DNA from: Candidatus Protochlamydia naegleriophila
Lineage (GTDB): Bacteria > Chlamydiota > Chlamydiia > Chlamydiales > Parachlamydiaceae
NCBI RefSeq assembly: GCF_001499655.1
Contig: NZ_LN879502.1
Span: 1,054,001-1,118,000 of the forward strand
Direction: 5' to 3'
DNA length: 64,000 nt
The position numbers and the translations under genes were made by a program. The notes under the pieces were generated by a model, which worked only from the letters and a program-made list of their open reading frames with translations, made no database searches and had not been told where the DNA came from. Shown piece by piece: positions 1 through 9,156 of the stretch. Positions within the stretch are counted from its first letter, which is position 1; the number at the start of each line of letters is the position of its first letter.

Positions 1-547
1 GTTCAATGATCAGGCTTCTAATATCGGTAAACCCGATAAATTTCAAAATCGTTTCCATATAGGGAATTTGCAGGTCGAGGCTTTCACCACCAGTTCCTGA
101 GCCATAAGCTCCGCCTCGTGCACAAATTAATAACGCAGGCTTATTTGTGACGAGTCCTTTATATCCATCTGCTGGCGAGTAGTTAAAGGTGTATCCTGGT
201 TGAACGATGACATCTATGTAATGTTTGAGTTTATAGGGGATGCCAAAATTCCACATGGGTAAAGAGAATACGTATTTATCGGCATTTTTGAATTCTGCAA
301 TGGTGTGCTCTACTGCACGCCAAGCTTTGCGCTGAGCTTCTGTATGGGCTTGGTTATGCATGATGGCGTATTTAGCATCGATGATGTCTCCATCAAAAGG
401 GGGGATGTCATGATTCCAAAGATCTAAAGTAATGACTTCATCTGTTGGATGAGTTTCCCGATACTCATTTAAGAATGTGTGGGCAACGTCGATCGAGGCT
501 GCTCGTTTTTTTCTTGGAGAAGATTCAATATAAAGAAGGCGACTCAT
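1..547 (-). CDS. azoR: FMN-dependent NADH-azoreductase family protein (partial)
   Basis: The N-terminal 182 or so residues of a flavodoxin-fold quinone/azo reductase; the gene runs off the left edge. The protein opens MSRLLYIESSPRKKRAAS, the usual beta strand plus phosphate-binding SSPR loop that holds FMN. Further in are YVFSLPMWNFGIPYKLKHYID and, near the edge, CARGGAYG, both typical of AzoR/AcpD and NAD(P)H dehydrogenase (quinone) proteins. The family reduces quinones and azo compounds with NAD(P)H in the cytosol and is usually seen as protecting against electrophilic quinones. The ATG at 547 has an AGGAGA Shine-Dalgarno a few bases upstream. It is separated from yqgE by about 100 AT-rich bases and is probably transcribed alone. 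Confidence 0.88.
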   Translation of the reverse strand, partial: MSRLLYIESSPRKKRAASIDVAHTFLNEYRETHPTDEVITLDLWNHDIPPFDGDIIDAKYAIMHNQAHTEAQRKAWRAVEHTIAEFKNADKYVFSLPMWNFGIPYKLKHYIDVIVQPGYTFNYSPADGYKGLVTNKPALLICARGGAYGSGTGGESLDLQIPYMETILKFIGFTDIRSLIIE

Positions 548-653
548 TCAAATTCTCCTGCTAAATTTTTTATCTTTTAGCAGTCTGAGATTTTGTTTGT
601 CAAAACAATAAAATTAAAAATTTAATGTATTTGTTTTGAAGGGTCGGTAATGG

Positions 654-1223
654 TTAATTGAGGGATAAATCTTCGGGGATCATGGATAATGTTGCGTATT
701 TACCACCCATTTCCCGTAGAAGGGATTGCCATAGCTTCTCGGCCGGTGTGTAGAAAATGTGCTTTGAGTCGGCCGGATGCAAGAACCAGTGTCCATCTAA
801 AAATTCACGTTCGAGTTGACCTGCACCCCATCCCGCATAGCCAAAGCATAAATGAATATGCGGGCCATTTTGGTCTGTGATGGCTTCTTGTAAAAACTGT
901 AGATCGCCTCCTAAAAAGACACCATCGCAAATTTTCAATGTTTGATGCTCGATTTGATCGGAGGTATGCAGGAGCATCATCTGATTGGTTTGAACGGGGC
1001 CTCCAGCGCGAATACTGATATTTGGATTAACCAACTGACTGATATTGACAATTTCTTCCGGAAGTTCTAAATCCAGGCTCTTATTGATTAATAACCCGAA
1101 TGAGCCATTTGCATTGTGCTCGCAAATGAGTATGACGCCGCGAAAGAAAAAGCCGGAGTCAATATCTGGGGTGGCAATCAGAAAAGTTCCTTTTTGAATT
1201 TGAGAATAGGGCATATTTTCCAT
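654..1223 (-). CDS. yqgE: YqgE/AlgH family protein (UPF0301)
   Basis: 189-residue cytosolic protein of the YqgE/AlgH family, whose biochemical role is unsettled. The N-terminal [20 protein letters not shown] and the following [18 protein letters not shown] match the family's opening segment, and [15 protein letters not shown] is its most conserved motif. The frame is open from a TTG at 1226, but the adjacent ATG at 1223 has a GGAG Shine-Dalgarno at proper spacing (about 7 bases), so I start there. It is the last gene of the minus-strand mlaE-mlaF-mlaD run, beginning 15 bases after mlaD ends. Co-transcription with an envelope-lipid transporter is inferred from that spacing. Confidence 0.9.
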   Translation of the reverse strand: MENMPYSQIQKGTFLIATPDIDSGFFFRGVILICEHNANGSFGLLINKSLDLELPEEIVNISQLVNPNISIRAGGPVQTNQMMLLHTSDQIEHQTLKICDGVFLGGDLQFLQEAITDQNGPHIHLCFGYAGWGAGQLEREFLDGHWFLHPADSKHIFYTPAEKLWQSLLREMGGKYATLSMIPEDLSLN

Positions 1224-1238
1224 CAATAGTCTCCTGCA

Positions 1239-2489
1239 TCACTCTTGAGCGACCACTTGTTCATTGTACATTTTTAAGGAGTCTTCCATTTCTGTCACTC
1301 GTCTGAGCAAGTCGGCGAAACGGCAGCTAAACTCGGGGGTATTTAATAGCGAGTACGGATAGCACTCTGCCTCATTTAATACCATAGAAACGCTAGAAAG
1401 GGAAGTTGAGATTTCATCAACTTCTCGATTGAAATAATTTGCAAATTGAGCTGGATCAGATAATTTTTCCAATAAGCGCATGCGACGGGCCTGAATTCGT
1501 TGCCAGCGTTTATCATTTTGAAATAAAATCCCATATTGCTTGACATCGCTAAAAATTGTTTCACCTTTATTTAAAATAGACTTGAAGCGCAAGTAAAGGT
1601 CATCACCCACAAACAGGCGGCCAATTGTTCCTTGACCTTGAGCTATATTAGCAACGAGTTGATCCGTCTGCTCAGTGATTTGATGCAGGCGGCTGGAGGC
1701 AAGGCTAAGTTCTTTGGATGCGTTATTAAATTCTTGAAGAGTATTGTCTACAGATGCCCAAGAGTTTTCAGCCCGGTAGCTTAGGTGGCGCACGTTGTGC
1801 AGCGTTTCATCGATCACATCCCAAGATCGGTGGGCGCGTTCTGACAGATCGACTAGGTTATTCAAGGTTCGATTCAATTTATCAGGCTGGTTGAGGGAAT
1901 CTGTAATGTTCACCGCATTTTTCATAGTTTGAGCCAGATTTTCAACAATCTTCTCTTTTTTGATTTCCATCATAACATCATGGAAATCATCCAATACAAC
2001 TTGAAATTTAGCAGAGAGTTGGCCCATTTGCTTCAAAGTATCTTCCACAGAGCCGGCTGGCGTTGCATAAAGGATCTGATCTTCAACTGAAAAAAGGCGC
2101 TCTCCTGGATGGAGCGGTTGCGGATCAATTTCTACATTTTTTTCGCCAAGCAAGCCAGAGGTGCGGATAGAGATTTCATCCGTATTGTAGACATTGACGC
2201 TGGAGTCTACTTTAAGAATGAGCTCATAGACATAGATGTCGCCATTATGTGCGATGCGGTCTGTTCTAGCATCCGGTAATTCGGAAATCGAAACGACTTC
2301 TCCGACAGGGCGTCCGGCATAGGTGACACGCGTCCCTACATTAACTTTATCGATATTGGTAAAGCGCACACGCAAAGTCTTGGCATTATCTCCAACCGAG
2401 GGATGGAGAAATAAGATCATAAAGACAATAATTGCTAAAGCGAGGAGAACAAAAATTCCGATAAGGATGTTCTTAACCGATGCAGCCAT
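1239..2489 (-). CDS. mlaD: MlaD-like MCE-domain lipid transport protein
   Basis: 416-residue substrate-binding subunit of an Mla-type phospholipid transporter. One N-terminal membrane anchor (about residues 7-28) is followed by an MCE domain (about 38-125) with the characteristic VNVGTRVTYAGRPVGEV and ISIRTSGLLGEKNVEI. The remaining 290 or so residues are mostly predicted helix and include many heptad-like stretches. E. coli MlaD is only about 180 residues, so this is a long-tail MCE protein closer in plan to PqiB/Mce proteins with extended helical tails. It lies 5 bases after mlaF and precedes yqgE. No MlaC or MlaB gene is adjacent. The protein should sit in the inner membrane and carry lipid across the periplasm. 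Confidence 0.92.
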   Translation of the reverse strand: MAASVKNILIGIFVLLALAIIVFMILFLHPSVGDNAKTLRVRFTNIDKVNVGTRVTYAGRPVGEVVSISELPDARTDRIAHNGDIYVYELILKVDSSVNVYNTDEISIRTSGLLGEKNVEIDPQPLHPGERLFSVEDQILYATPAGSVEDTLKQMGQLSAKFQVVLDDFHDVMMEIKKEKIVENLAQTMKNAVNITDSLNQPDKLNRTLNNLVDLSERAHRSWDVIDETLHNVRHLSYRAENSWASVDNTLQEFNNASKELSLASSRLHQITEQTDQLVANIAQGQGTIGRLFVGDDLYLRFKSILNKGETIFSDVKQYGILFQNDKRWQRIQARRMRLLEKLSDPAQFANYFNREVDEISTSLSSVSMVLNEAECYPYSLLNTPEFSCRFADLLRRVTEMEDSLKMYNEQVVAQE

Positions 2490-2494
2490 AATAT

Positions 2495-3271
2495 CTAAGA
2501 ACCTCCAGAAAGTTGATGTTTTTCAAGACTGCTTTTATCGATAATAGCATTATTGAAAAATTCATGTAGAGTAGGGTCGTCAATTTTAAAAAAATCTTCT
2601 TTTGGGGCAATTTGAGCAATTTTGCCATCGTTGTGAAAGGCTAAGCGGTCTCCCACTTCTAGGGCAGATCGTATATCGTGAGTGACAACAATGCTGGTTG
2701 CATTAAGCTCATGCTTGGTTTTGTTGATGAGTTCGTTGATTTGCATTGACGTAATGGGGTCTAATCCTGTTGTTGGTTCATCGTATAGGATAATTTGCGG
2801 GCGGTAGACGATTAAACGGGCTAAGGCAGCGCGTTTGCGCATCCCGCCTGAAAGCTCGGATGGCATTTTTCTTTGAGTTCCTTCCAGCCCAACCATTTTT
2901 AAAGCAGCATCGACCCGATCGATAATCTCCGATTCAGAGAATGCCGCGTGGGGATGCTGGCGCAAATAAAAAGCTGTATTATCACCCACATCCATTGAGT
3001 CGAATAAGGCAGCTCCTTGAAAAAGCATTCCCATGGGCTTGATTTTGGCGCGGTAAACCCGTTTATTCAAATCCGTAATGCGCTCGCCTTCCACTTCGAC
3101 GTAGCCCTCATCGGGTGCTTCCAGACCAATGATTTGCTTGAGTAATACGCTTTTTCCAACGCCAGATCTTCCCAGAATGACAAGCGTTTCCCCATCTAAA
3201 ATATCTAAGTTGAGTCCTTTGAGAACTTGCAACTTACCATAACTTTTCCAGACATTGTGTGCGTGGATCAT
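2495..3271 (-). CDS. mlaF: Mla-type ABC transporter ATP-binding protein
   Basis: 258-residue ABC ATPase that powers lipid transport together with the MlaE permease and the MlaD subunit. Motifs are complete: Walker A GRSGVGKS (about residues 34-41), Q-loop MGMLFQGAALFDSM, signature LSGGMRKR, Walker B ILYDEPTTGLDP, and H-loop VVTHDI. The LSGGM signature and the AALFDSM stretch are typical of the MlaF/Ttg2A group rather than of amino-acid importers. It sits 38 bases after mlaE and 5 before mlaD, so the three are almost certainly one transcript. Confidence 0.94.
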   Translation of the reverse strand: MIHAHNVWKSYGKLQVLKGLNLDILDGETLVILGRSGVGKSVLLKQIIGLEAPDEGYVEVEGERITDLNKRVYRAKIKPMGMLFQGAALFDSMDVGDNTAFYLRQHPHAAFSESEIIDRVDAALKMVGLEGTQRKMPSELSGGMRKRAALARLIVYRPQIILYDEPTTGLDPITSMQINELINKTKHELNATSIVVTHDIRSALEVGDRLAFHNDGKIAQIAPKEDFFKIDDPTLHEFFNNAIIDKSSLEKHQLSGGS

Positions 3272-3309
3272 AGGTTAATCGTCAATTTTTCGATTACGTT
3301 ATTCATAAA

Positions 3310-4122
3310 CTAGAACCATTCGGCCATAAATTCTGTAATATACGTATAAGAAGAATTGAGTCCTAGTGTTAAGAGGAAATTAATAATTAAAATCGCAGAA
3401 TAGCAAATGACAACGCTGTTAGTTGTCGAGCGTCCAACGCCGGCCGCCCCGCCCCGAGTCGTCATTCCTTTATAACAGGATATGGTAACAATCAGAATTC
3501 CAAAAACAAAGGCTTTAACCATCCCGCTTACAAAATCGAATGTCGTAATGTGAATGGGCAGGGGATCGATGAAAGCGCTCGGAGACATTTTATAAAAATA
3601 GACGGCGATGATGTAGCCACCAAAAATCCCCATGACAGCACTAAATACCGTTAAAAGAGGCATCATAAGCATTCCGGCAACAAAGCGGGGAGCAACTAAA
3701 TATCTAAGGGGATTAACAGACATCGAACGCATGGCATCGATTTGCTCTGTAACGCGCATGGTTCCAAGTTCCGCGCACATGGCAGCTCCCACTCTTCCAG
3801 TGACCATAAAGGCTGTCAAAACAGGCCCTAATTCTACCAACATGGCTTTGGCTACCATCAATCCAGTTGCGCTAGCTAATCCTTTGTCTGAGAGCTGAAA
3901 AAATGATTGGGCAGCAAGCACCATGCCGGTTGAAAATCCTGTAATGGCAACAACGGGTAGTGACATGACTCCGATATCGAATAGCTGATCGCGCACAAGG
4001 ATCCAAGCCGGTGGGCGGCGCAGCGTGACAAAAATGACTCCTGCAATGAGCAGAACGTAATCTCCAAAAGAGGAAAGAATGCTAAGAATAGGAGACTCCA
4101 TTAAACGTAAATTTCTTGGCAT
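3310..4122 (-). CDS. mlaE: Mla-type ABC transporter permease
   Basis: 270-residue polytopic inner-membrane permease of the MlaE/YrbE family. About five hydrophobic segments are visible. The conserved family centre reads LGPVLTAFMVTGRVGAAMCAELGTMRVTEQIDA, with the Glu-Leu-Gly-Thr-Met-Arg-Val element that contacts the ATPase. It is the first gene of the mlaE-mlaF-mlaD-yqgE run. The ATG at 4122 has only a weak ribosome-binding site; an ATG at 4101 is an alternative that would cost seven residues. The complex moves phospholipid between the inner membrane and the periplasm. Direction in this organism cannot be told from sequence. Confidence 0.93.
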   Translation of the reverse strand: MPRNLRLMESPILSILSSFGDYVLLIAGVIFVTLRRPPAWILVRDQLFDIGVMSLPVVAITGFSTGMVLAAQSFFQLSDKGLASATGLMVAKAMLVELGPVLTAFMVTGRVGAAMCAELGTMRVTEQIDAMRSMSVNPLRYLVAPRFVAGMLMMPLLTVFSAVMGIFGGYIIAVYFYKMSPSAFIDPLPIHITTFDFVSGMVKAFVFGILIVTISCYKGMTTRGGAAGVGRSTTNSVVICYSAILIINFLLTLGLNSSYTYITEFMAEWF

Positions 4123-4340
4123 GGCGGGCTTGCGGGGGTTGCAACTTTTAGGGCTTAACTATGCCAAGCATAGCAGCAACTACCAGTCTTAAAGTCGCAA
4201 ATTGAGTTTGAGAACACACCCTCTTCATTCACAAAATAGTCGAGATGCCCGACCCCATGTTTCTTAATAAAATTTTCAAGCGCATATTAGGAGATGCAAA
4301 GATTAGAGTCAAGATAGGGGCACAATGAGAAGAAGCCAAC

Positions 4341-4377
4341 AAAAAAAGTGTCCCTGAGGAAATTTCCTCAGGGACAC
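4341..4377 (-). terminator. Rho-independent terminator of the small hydrophobic gene
   Basis: A perfect 15-base inverted repeat (4348-4362 with 4363-4377) lies immediately after the stop of the 131-residue gene. Read on the minus strand it is followed by seven T residues (the A run 4341-4347). This is a textbook intrinsic terminator. Confidence 0.9.
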
Positions 4378-4383
4378 GTAAGA

Positions 4384-4779
4384 TTAGATCGTTACCGTTT
4401 CTACAGCTCCCACTCTAGCCATTCTTGGACGGCGAGCAAAGTCGGCTGCTGCTTGGATGACGAATAGAACGCCCCCAATGGCTAAAGCAGCTTTTGGATC
4501 GAAAGATTGAAGAGGTGGATAGAAGAAGCGGCATGCACCCACACCAGCCAACACGCCTATGGCCGTTGAAGCATAACGAGCGAGGGAATTATCGAAGAAA
4601 TTGCGAGCGACGCCAGTGACTAGTGCTGCCACACCGCCAACAATCATTGCCGCTTGAGAAGTAACAGAGTAGTGGCCTAGGCTGCCTAAGACTTCGTTAA
4701 TGCCAAAAACGGCTGCAGTTTGAAGAGTAGGAACAATTGTATCGATCTTGAAGGTTTTAGCATTCAGATTTGCAAACAT
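4384..4779 (-). CDS. Small hydrophobic protein, possible membrane or inclusion protein
   Basis: I do not recognise a named family. The 131-residue product is rich in Ala, Gly and Val with two or three hydrophobic stretches (about residues 38-58, 68-84 and 95-112), so it is probably a small membrane protein. The gene is complete: AGGAG ribosome-binding site, a strong promoter (4916-4943), a leader of about 130 bases and an excellent terminator, so it is expressed alone and probably well. Its layout (short polar N terminus, hydrophobic pairs, own transcription unit) resembles chlamydial inclusion-membrane candidates and is broadly similar to the 191-residue protein at 54512-55087. That relation is only suggestive. 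Confidence 0.72.
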   Translation of the reverse strand: MFANLNAKTFKIDTIVPTLQTAAVFGINEVLGSLGHYSVTSQAAMIVGGVAALVTGVARNFFDNSLARYASTAIGVLAGVGACRFFYPPLQSFDPKAALAIGGVLFVIQAAADFARRPRMARVGAVETVTI

Positions 4780-4915
4780 GAAAAACTCCTATGTAGTTTC
4801 AGTAATGATTCCGTCCTTCAGTTTTTAGCTGCTGACTCGAACTTCAAGTTGGAGTAGCATTTGCTAGGACACTTTGTCCATTTGGCTTTCAAAGAGCGTA
4901 AATAAAACTGAAGTT

Positions 4916-4943
4916 ATTCTATCACACAGTTTGGCTCGGTCAA
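4916..4943 (-). promoter_or_regulatory. Sigma70/sigma66-type promoter
   Basis: On the minus strand TTGACC (4938-4943) and TAGAAT (4916-4921) are separated by 16 bases, a good match to the housekeeping consensus. It points to the small hydrophobic gene, giving a leader of about 130 bases that carries no obvious reading frame. Confidence 0.65.
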
Positions 4944-5234
4944 CTTTTTGGTACTTGATATACCTTTCGTTCGACTTTGCTATTGCATCTTCAAAAGAAA
5001 TTGGAGACGCAAGATGGGGAAGATAAAAAAGCTAAAAGATTTTTGTCAAGAAATAAGTTGATAAAAAGGGTTTGAAAAGAACAGCTGTAGCTTGCTAAGC
5101 AATAAGTAAGATTAGAGAAAAGACCTGGGTGCCTCTCTTACAAATTTAGCCTTGCAAAGAGGTTTCCGGAGCGCGCAGGCTGGAATAACCTTGAGAAATC
5201 ACTTATCTATAGATAGGTAAACTCAAAATTCTGG
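4944..5234. other. Intergenic region without a recognisable gene
   Basis: Together with the leader and promoter just to its left this makes a 455-base gap between two minus-strand genes. Beyond the promoter at 4916-4943 I see no RNA gene, no repeat and no clear terminator for tamB. Confidence 0.5.
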
Positions 5235-8200
5235 TTAATAGTCCTTTTTCCATTTTAATGAAACCTTACCTTGTGCATCGCCTCCAATTTCAACTTCGGC
5301 TTGCGCCTTTAAATTCTTGTGAATTTTGGCTTCAATCGCTAGGCGGTTGCCGATATCACTGATGCTTTTATTGATGGATACAAAAACACCTTCAGTGATG
5401 TACTTGCCAACCTGCAGCGCAAGGTCTTTATTTTCGCTGTCATTGGAGGTAATGTCTAGACGGTCTATTCCAATGTTATTGCGGATGCGCGTTAAAAAGT
5501 CATCGCTGCTGGATGTTTGTTCACTTTCATTTAGTGAAATAAAAGATTGGCTCAACTGATCGCCTTGATCGGGCGTGATATCTGAAATCCCCCGATTAAA
5601 AAGAATGTAAGATAAGATTTCCCTTTGAGAGAGAGGTGGATTCGATCTAAAGCTAACGACAAGTTTATTCGTAGGGCCTTTGACGATGATATCGGCTTTG
5701 ATACGGTCAATTTCTTTGCTGGCAACGACGTAGATGCTTGTTTTTTTGCCGGGAGATCCTGCGAAATGGATGCTTCCTTGAGTCAGATTAAACACTTTTC
5801 CGTTAAAATTATACTCTCCACGCATGACTCTCAAATCGCCGTTTAATAACGGATCTGTTGGAGTTCCTGTAATGGCGATGGCTCCTTTCCATTCCGATGT
5901 CAGGTGTTTGCCTTCGATCAGAACTTTACCAGGAAATTGAAGCTTGATGTCAAATTCGACTGAAGATAGGGTTGAAGGGGCTTCCAAATGCTGTGGAAGT
6001 TGCTCTCCTTCTTTCAAATTGATATATTTTACTTCAACGGATTTAATTTGCTTGGGCAAAGCGCCTTCCATGTCAATAACAGCAGTGTCTACTGCCAGAT
6101 TCCCTTGCAATTTAGCTTTTTTACGCGTTCCAATTAGCCTTAAAGGCCCGCTTGCCGAAATATTGGCATAGTCTGATTCCATAATAAAAATGTGCGAGGG
6201 ATGGATTTGAAGATCGAATGGAAAGTCTTTATTTTTATCCACATCAATGACCCCAGAGGCTGTAATAGAGCCGCTTTTGGTGTTTTCAGCAGATAAATTT
6301 TTAAGAACTATTTTTGAGCCATCTCCCTCTAAATGTGCTTGAATATTGTGAAAAGTACTCCCAGAGCTCAGGCTCTCATAGGCTCCGTTATAAAGATCAA
6401 TAGAACCTTGAATGCGCGGAGCATTAATCTGGCCACTCAAATTCAAAGCGATTTTCACATCGCCTGTAAGATTTGTGCTATCGTTGTACAGAAGATGCAT
6501 GTAAGGATCGATCTTGCCCTCGGCTTCTAAATTCAAGGAGAAGGGGGTAATTTGACTGACATTTAGACCAGGGGGGGACAGGCTCGCTGTAAACGGCAGT
6601 GTTCCGTAGGCAATCACAGGAGTATTACCGATACCATTCAAGGTGCTTTGCAGTTCGATTCCAGATTCGTGAATGCTGAAGTCAATTTCTCCTTGAATCA
6701 ATGGTTTCTGGGTAAAAATGTCCTCGGTGATTTGCATGTTGTGCAGATGAACCTTTAATTCACCAGTCGGTTGTTGAATGAGACCTTCCAGGTAGCCATT
6801 GAAAGAAGCTTTTCCTGTCAGTGGGAGATCTGGGGCGATAGAGTGGAGAATTTCTGTGGATATTTCATTGGTATTAAAATGAAAAGAAACTGTTTGCCTT
6901 TCCATTAAAAATTCGGCTGCAAGCTCTGCCTCACCCCACCTAACTAATAAGTCCGAGACTTGGATTTTATCTGATTCTTGGACAAGCGTTAAATCCTTTA
7001 AGAGCATTAGCGGATACGGGCCAAATGATCCATTTAAATGAGTGAGGATCAGTTCGCGTGAATCTTTTCCAATATGCCAGAAGCCCTCAGTTTGTGCAGT
7101 CCATTGATCTTTCCACTGTCCCTGGCCTTGCAGAGTGAACGGCCAAAACTTGTCAGATGGATTAATGGTTGTCTGACCTTGGAGATGGTCAAATACAGCA
7201 ACGGGTGTTTTAATTTTTTGAATTGAAAACCTTAACTCTCCTTGCAGGCTCTTCAAAGGATCGGCTAGATAAACGTCTACAGCGGCTTCTTGGGCCTTGC
7301 CTTGGGGCCATTTAACTTCCTTGGCAAAAACTTTTGCTGATAGATCGTTTAGAGAGAAATTGATTAAATCGGCTTCATGAGTAGATGTTAAAGAAAGGGA
7401 AGCCATTTGCTTATCAGCCCATCGAATATTTTGGGCATCAATCTTAGAGGTTAGATGATAAATGTCCTTTCCGCTGTCAGATGGTTCAATCACAATTTGG
7501 CCTGTCAGCTGTTCCGCATATAAATCGCTCCAACGCAATGCATAACCCGATAGGTCGCAAATGCCCCCTTGCCTTATTCCTCTTTGGCCGGAAATGGGTT
7601 TCAAGTGAATTTTAGCCTCCCCCTCGCCATAAATGGGGAAGGGAAGAAAAGCCGTAAATTCATTGAAATTTCTCGAATAAGCTTCTAAATAACCTTCTAG
7701 TATCGAGTTGCTTGAATTAAGTTGCAGCGAGCCTTGAATCCGAGAATGTAGAGCATTAAGCTCTAAATCTGAAAATTGGATCCATCCAGGGCTCGATTTA
7801 AAAGCTGTCAGCAGATGGCAGGGGTTGTCTTTATAATTAAGAGAAAGATTTAAGATTCCTTCTAAATGATCTGCTTGAAAAGCTGCAATCAAGGTGGAAC
7901 TGACCTGTTTAAAGAGATGGTTTTGAATTCTTATAGCAGCGCTGGATCCTTGCAAGGTCATTGTCGGAGTCATTAATGGGCCGGAAATTTCTCCTTGAAG
8001 AGCAAGGGGGCCTTCCAAATCTCTTTGGATAAAGGGAGATAAATAAGATAGGTTTTGTAAATTCCCTTCAAACAGTCCATCGTGGATGTTGTAGCTGCTG
8101 TCAATGACCGCACTGCCCTTCAAATTTATCCCATGGCTTTTCAATTGGGTGTTCCATACATGGAGGCGATTATCTGCTTTCCATGCATACTTTCCTTTGA

Positions 8201-9101
8201 GTACAACTTCATTTCCAAGCAGCGTTGCAAGGGATGAGGGCGTGTCTGGCAGATTGGCTATGATTTTGAATTGTCCCTCGATAGAATTGTCTCCCTGCAT
8301 CCCATTTTCTAAAGCCTCTTGCCAAATGTTTAAGGGAGCCGCTGCAAACAGAGCCATGGTTGCGTCGATAATAGTTGGTTCGTCGCCGATTTTGATAGGA
8401 TATGATAGGTGGTTGTAATGCGTAGATAAAGCCAGTTGGCGATCGTATAAATCGATTCCGAATAAGATTGGAGGAGTCTGCTCGGTTTTATCAGTGATTC
8501 GAATAAGCAGCTGGGAAGAAATGGTATTTCTAAAAGGGTTGTTGCTAACGGACCCCTTCAAACTGAAAAGCGATTGATTGGCTTTCTCAGCGATTTGAGC
8601 TGGCAAGGCGAGTCTATTTATGACGGCTGGGCTTAGTTCAATGTCTCTAAAGAGAATGTTCTCAAACTTGACATAAAACGGGATCAAGGCATTTTCGAGT
8701 ATTTTGAGGGGCTTAGACGGCGCCTCACTTGTGCTTGCCTGTTCGTTTGAGGGAAGTTTGATGACGTGAATGCCTTTTGCGTGGAGAGATGAGCAGACAA
8801 ATCGTCCTTCGAGCAAAAGCCAATAGGCGCAAGAGAAGTCTAATTGTTGAATAGTCAGCATCTCTTCCCCGCCATCAGTGAGCGAAAGCCCTTGAATGCT
8901 AAGGCCTAAAGGGAAAATAAAATCAATATCATCAGCATGAATGCGCGTTTGAGTCTGTCTTTCGAAATAATGAACGGTTTGCTTGAGCGCCCATTTTTGG
9001 CCTATCTTTGTATGCAAGGCTCCTAAAGCAACAAGCCAAAGCAAAACAACGATTAAAACTAAGGCTAAGATGAATTTTAGAAGAGTTCTCAAAATTGTCA
9101 T
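5235..9101 (-). CDS. tamB: Translocation and assembly module protein TamB
   Basis: 1288-residue TamB (DUF490/AsmA-like) protein, close to the usual length. A single N-terminal membrane anchor (about residues 7-28) is followed by the short conserved segment VHYFERQTQTRIHADDIDF. Then comes a very long region of beta-strand repeats that in this family forms a hydrophobic groove across the periplasm. The C-terminal domain is diagnostic: GKKTSIYVVASKEID, SNPPLSQREILSYILFNRG and QVGKYITEGVFVSIN. TamB works with the Omp85 protein TamA, encoded directly upstream in transcription order (55-base gap). The family is implicated in outer-membrane protein insertion and in phospholipid traffic to the outer membrane. 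Confidence 0.94.
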   Translation of the reverse strand: MTILRTLLKFILALVLIVVLLWLVALGALHTKIGQKWALKQTVHYFERQTQTRIHADDIDFIFPLGLSIQGLSLTDGGEEMLTIQQLDFSCAYWLLLEGRFVCSSLHAKGIHVIKLPSNEQASTSEAPSKPLKILENALIPFYVKFENILFRDIELSPAVINRLALPAQIAEKANQSLFSLKGSVSNNPFRNTISSQLLIRITDKTEQTPPILFGIDLYDRQLALSTHYNHLSYPIKIGDEPTIIDATMALFAAAPLNIWQEALENGMQGDNSIEGQFKIIANLPDTPSSLATLLGNEVVLKGKYAWKADNRLHVWNTQLKSHGINLKGSAVIDSSYNIHDGLFEGNLQNLSYLSPFIQRDLEGPLALQGEISGPLMTPTMTLQGSSAAIRIQNHLFKQVSSTLIAAFQADHLEGILNLSLNYKDNPCHLLTAFKSSPGWIQFSDLELNALHSRIQGSLQLNSSNSILEGYLEAYSRNFNEFTAFLPFPIYGEGEAKIHLKPISGQRGIRQGGICDLSGYALRWSDLYAEQLTGQIVIEPSDSGKDIYHLTSKIDAQNIRWADKQMASLSLTSTHEADLINFSLNDLSAKVFAKEVKWPQGKAQEAAVDVYLADPLKSLQGELRFSIQKIKTPVAVFDHLQGQTTINPSDKFWPFTLQGQGQWKDQWTAQTEGFWHIGKDSRELILTHLNGSFGPYPLMLLKDLTLVQESDKIQVSDLLVRWGEAELAAEFLMERQTVSFHFNTNEISTEILHSIAPDLPLTGKASFNGYLEGLIQQPTGELKVHLHNMQITEDIFTQKPLIQGEIDFSIHESGIELQSTLNGIGNTPVIAYGTLPFTASLSPPGLNVSQITPFSLNLEAEGKIDPYMHLLYNDSTNLTGDVKIALNLSGQINAPRIQGSIDLYNGAYESLSSGSTFHNIQAHLEGDGSKIVLKNLSAENTKSGSITASGVIDVDKNKDFPFDLQIHPSHIFIMESDYANISASGPLRLIGTRKKAKLQGNLAVDTAVIDMEGALPKQIKSVEVKYINLKEGEQLPQHLEAPSTLSSVEFDIKLQFPGKVLIEGKHLTSEWKGAIAITGTPTDPLLNGDLRVMRGEYNFNGKVFNLTQGSIHFAGSPGKKTSIYVVASKEIDRIKADIIVKGPTNKLVVSFRSNPPLSQREILSYILFNRGISDITPDQGDQLSQSFISLNESEQTSSSDDFLTRIRNNIGIDRLDITSNDSENKDLALQVGKYITEGVFVSINKSISDIGNRLAIEAKIHKNLKAQAEVEIGGDAQGKVSLKWKKDY

Positions 9102-9156
9102 TACGTTCTCTAACTGTTCAACGGCGATTACTCACCTATGCTCAAGGTAAACTTAA

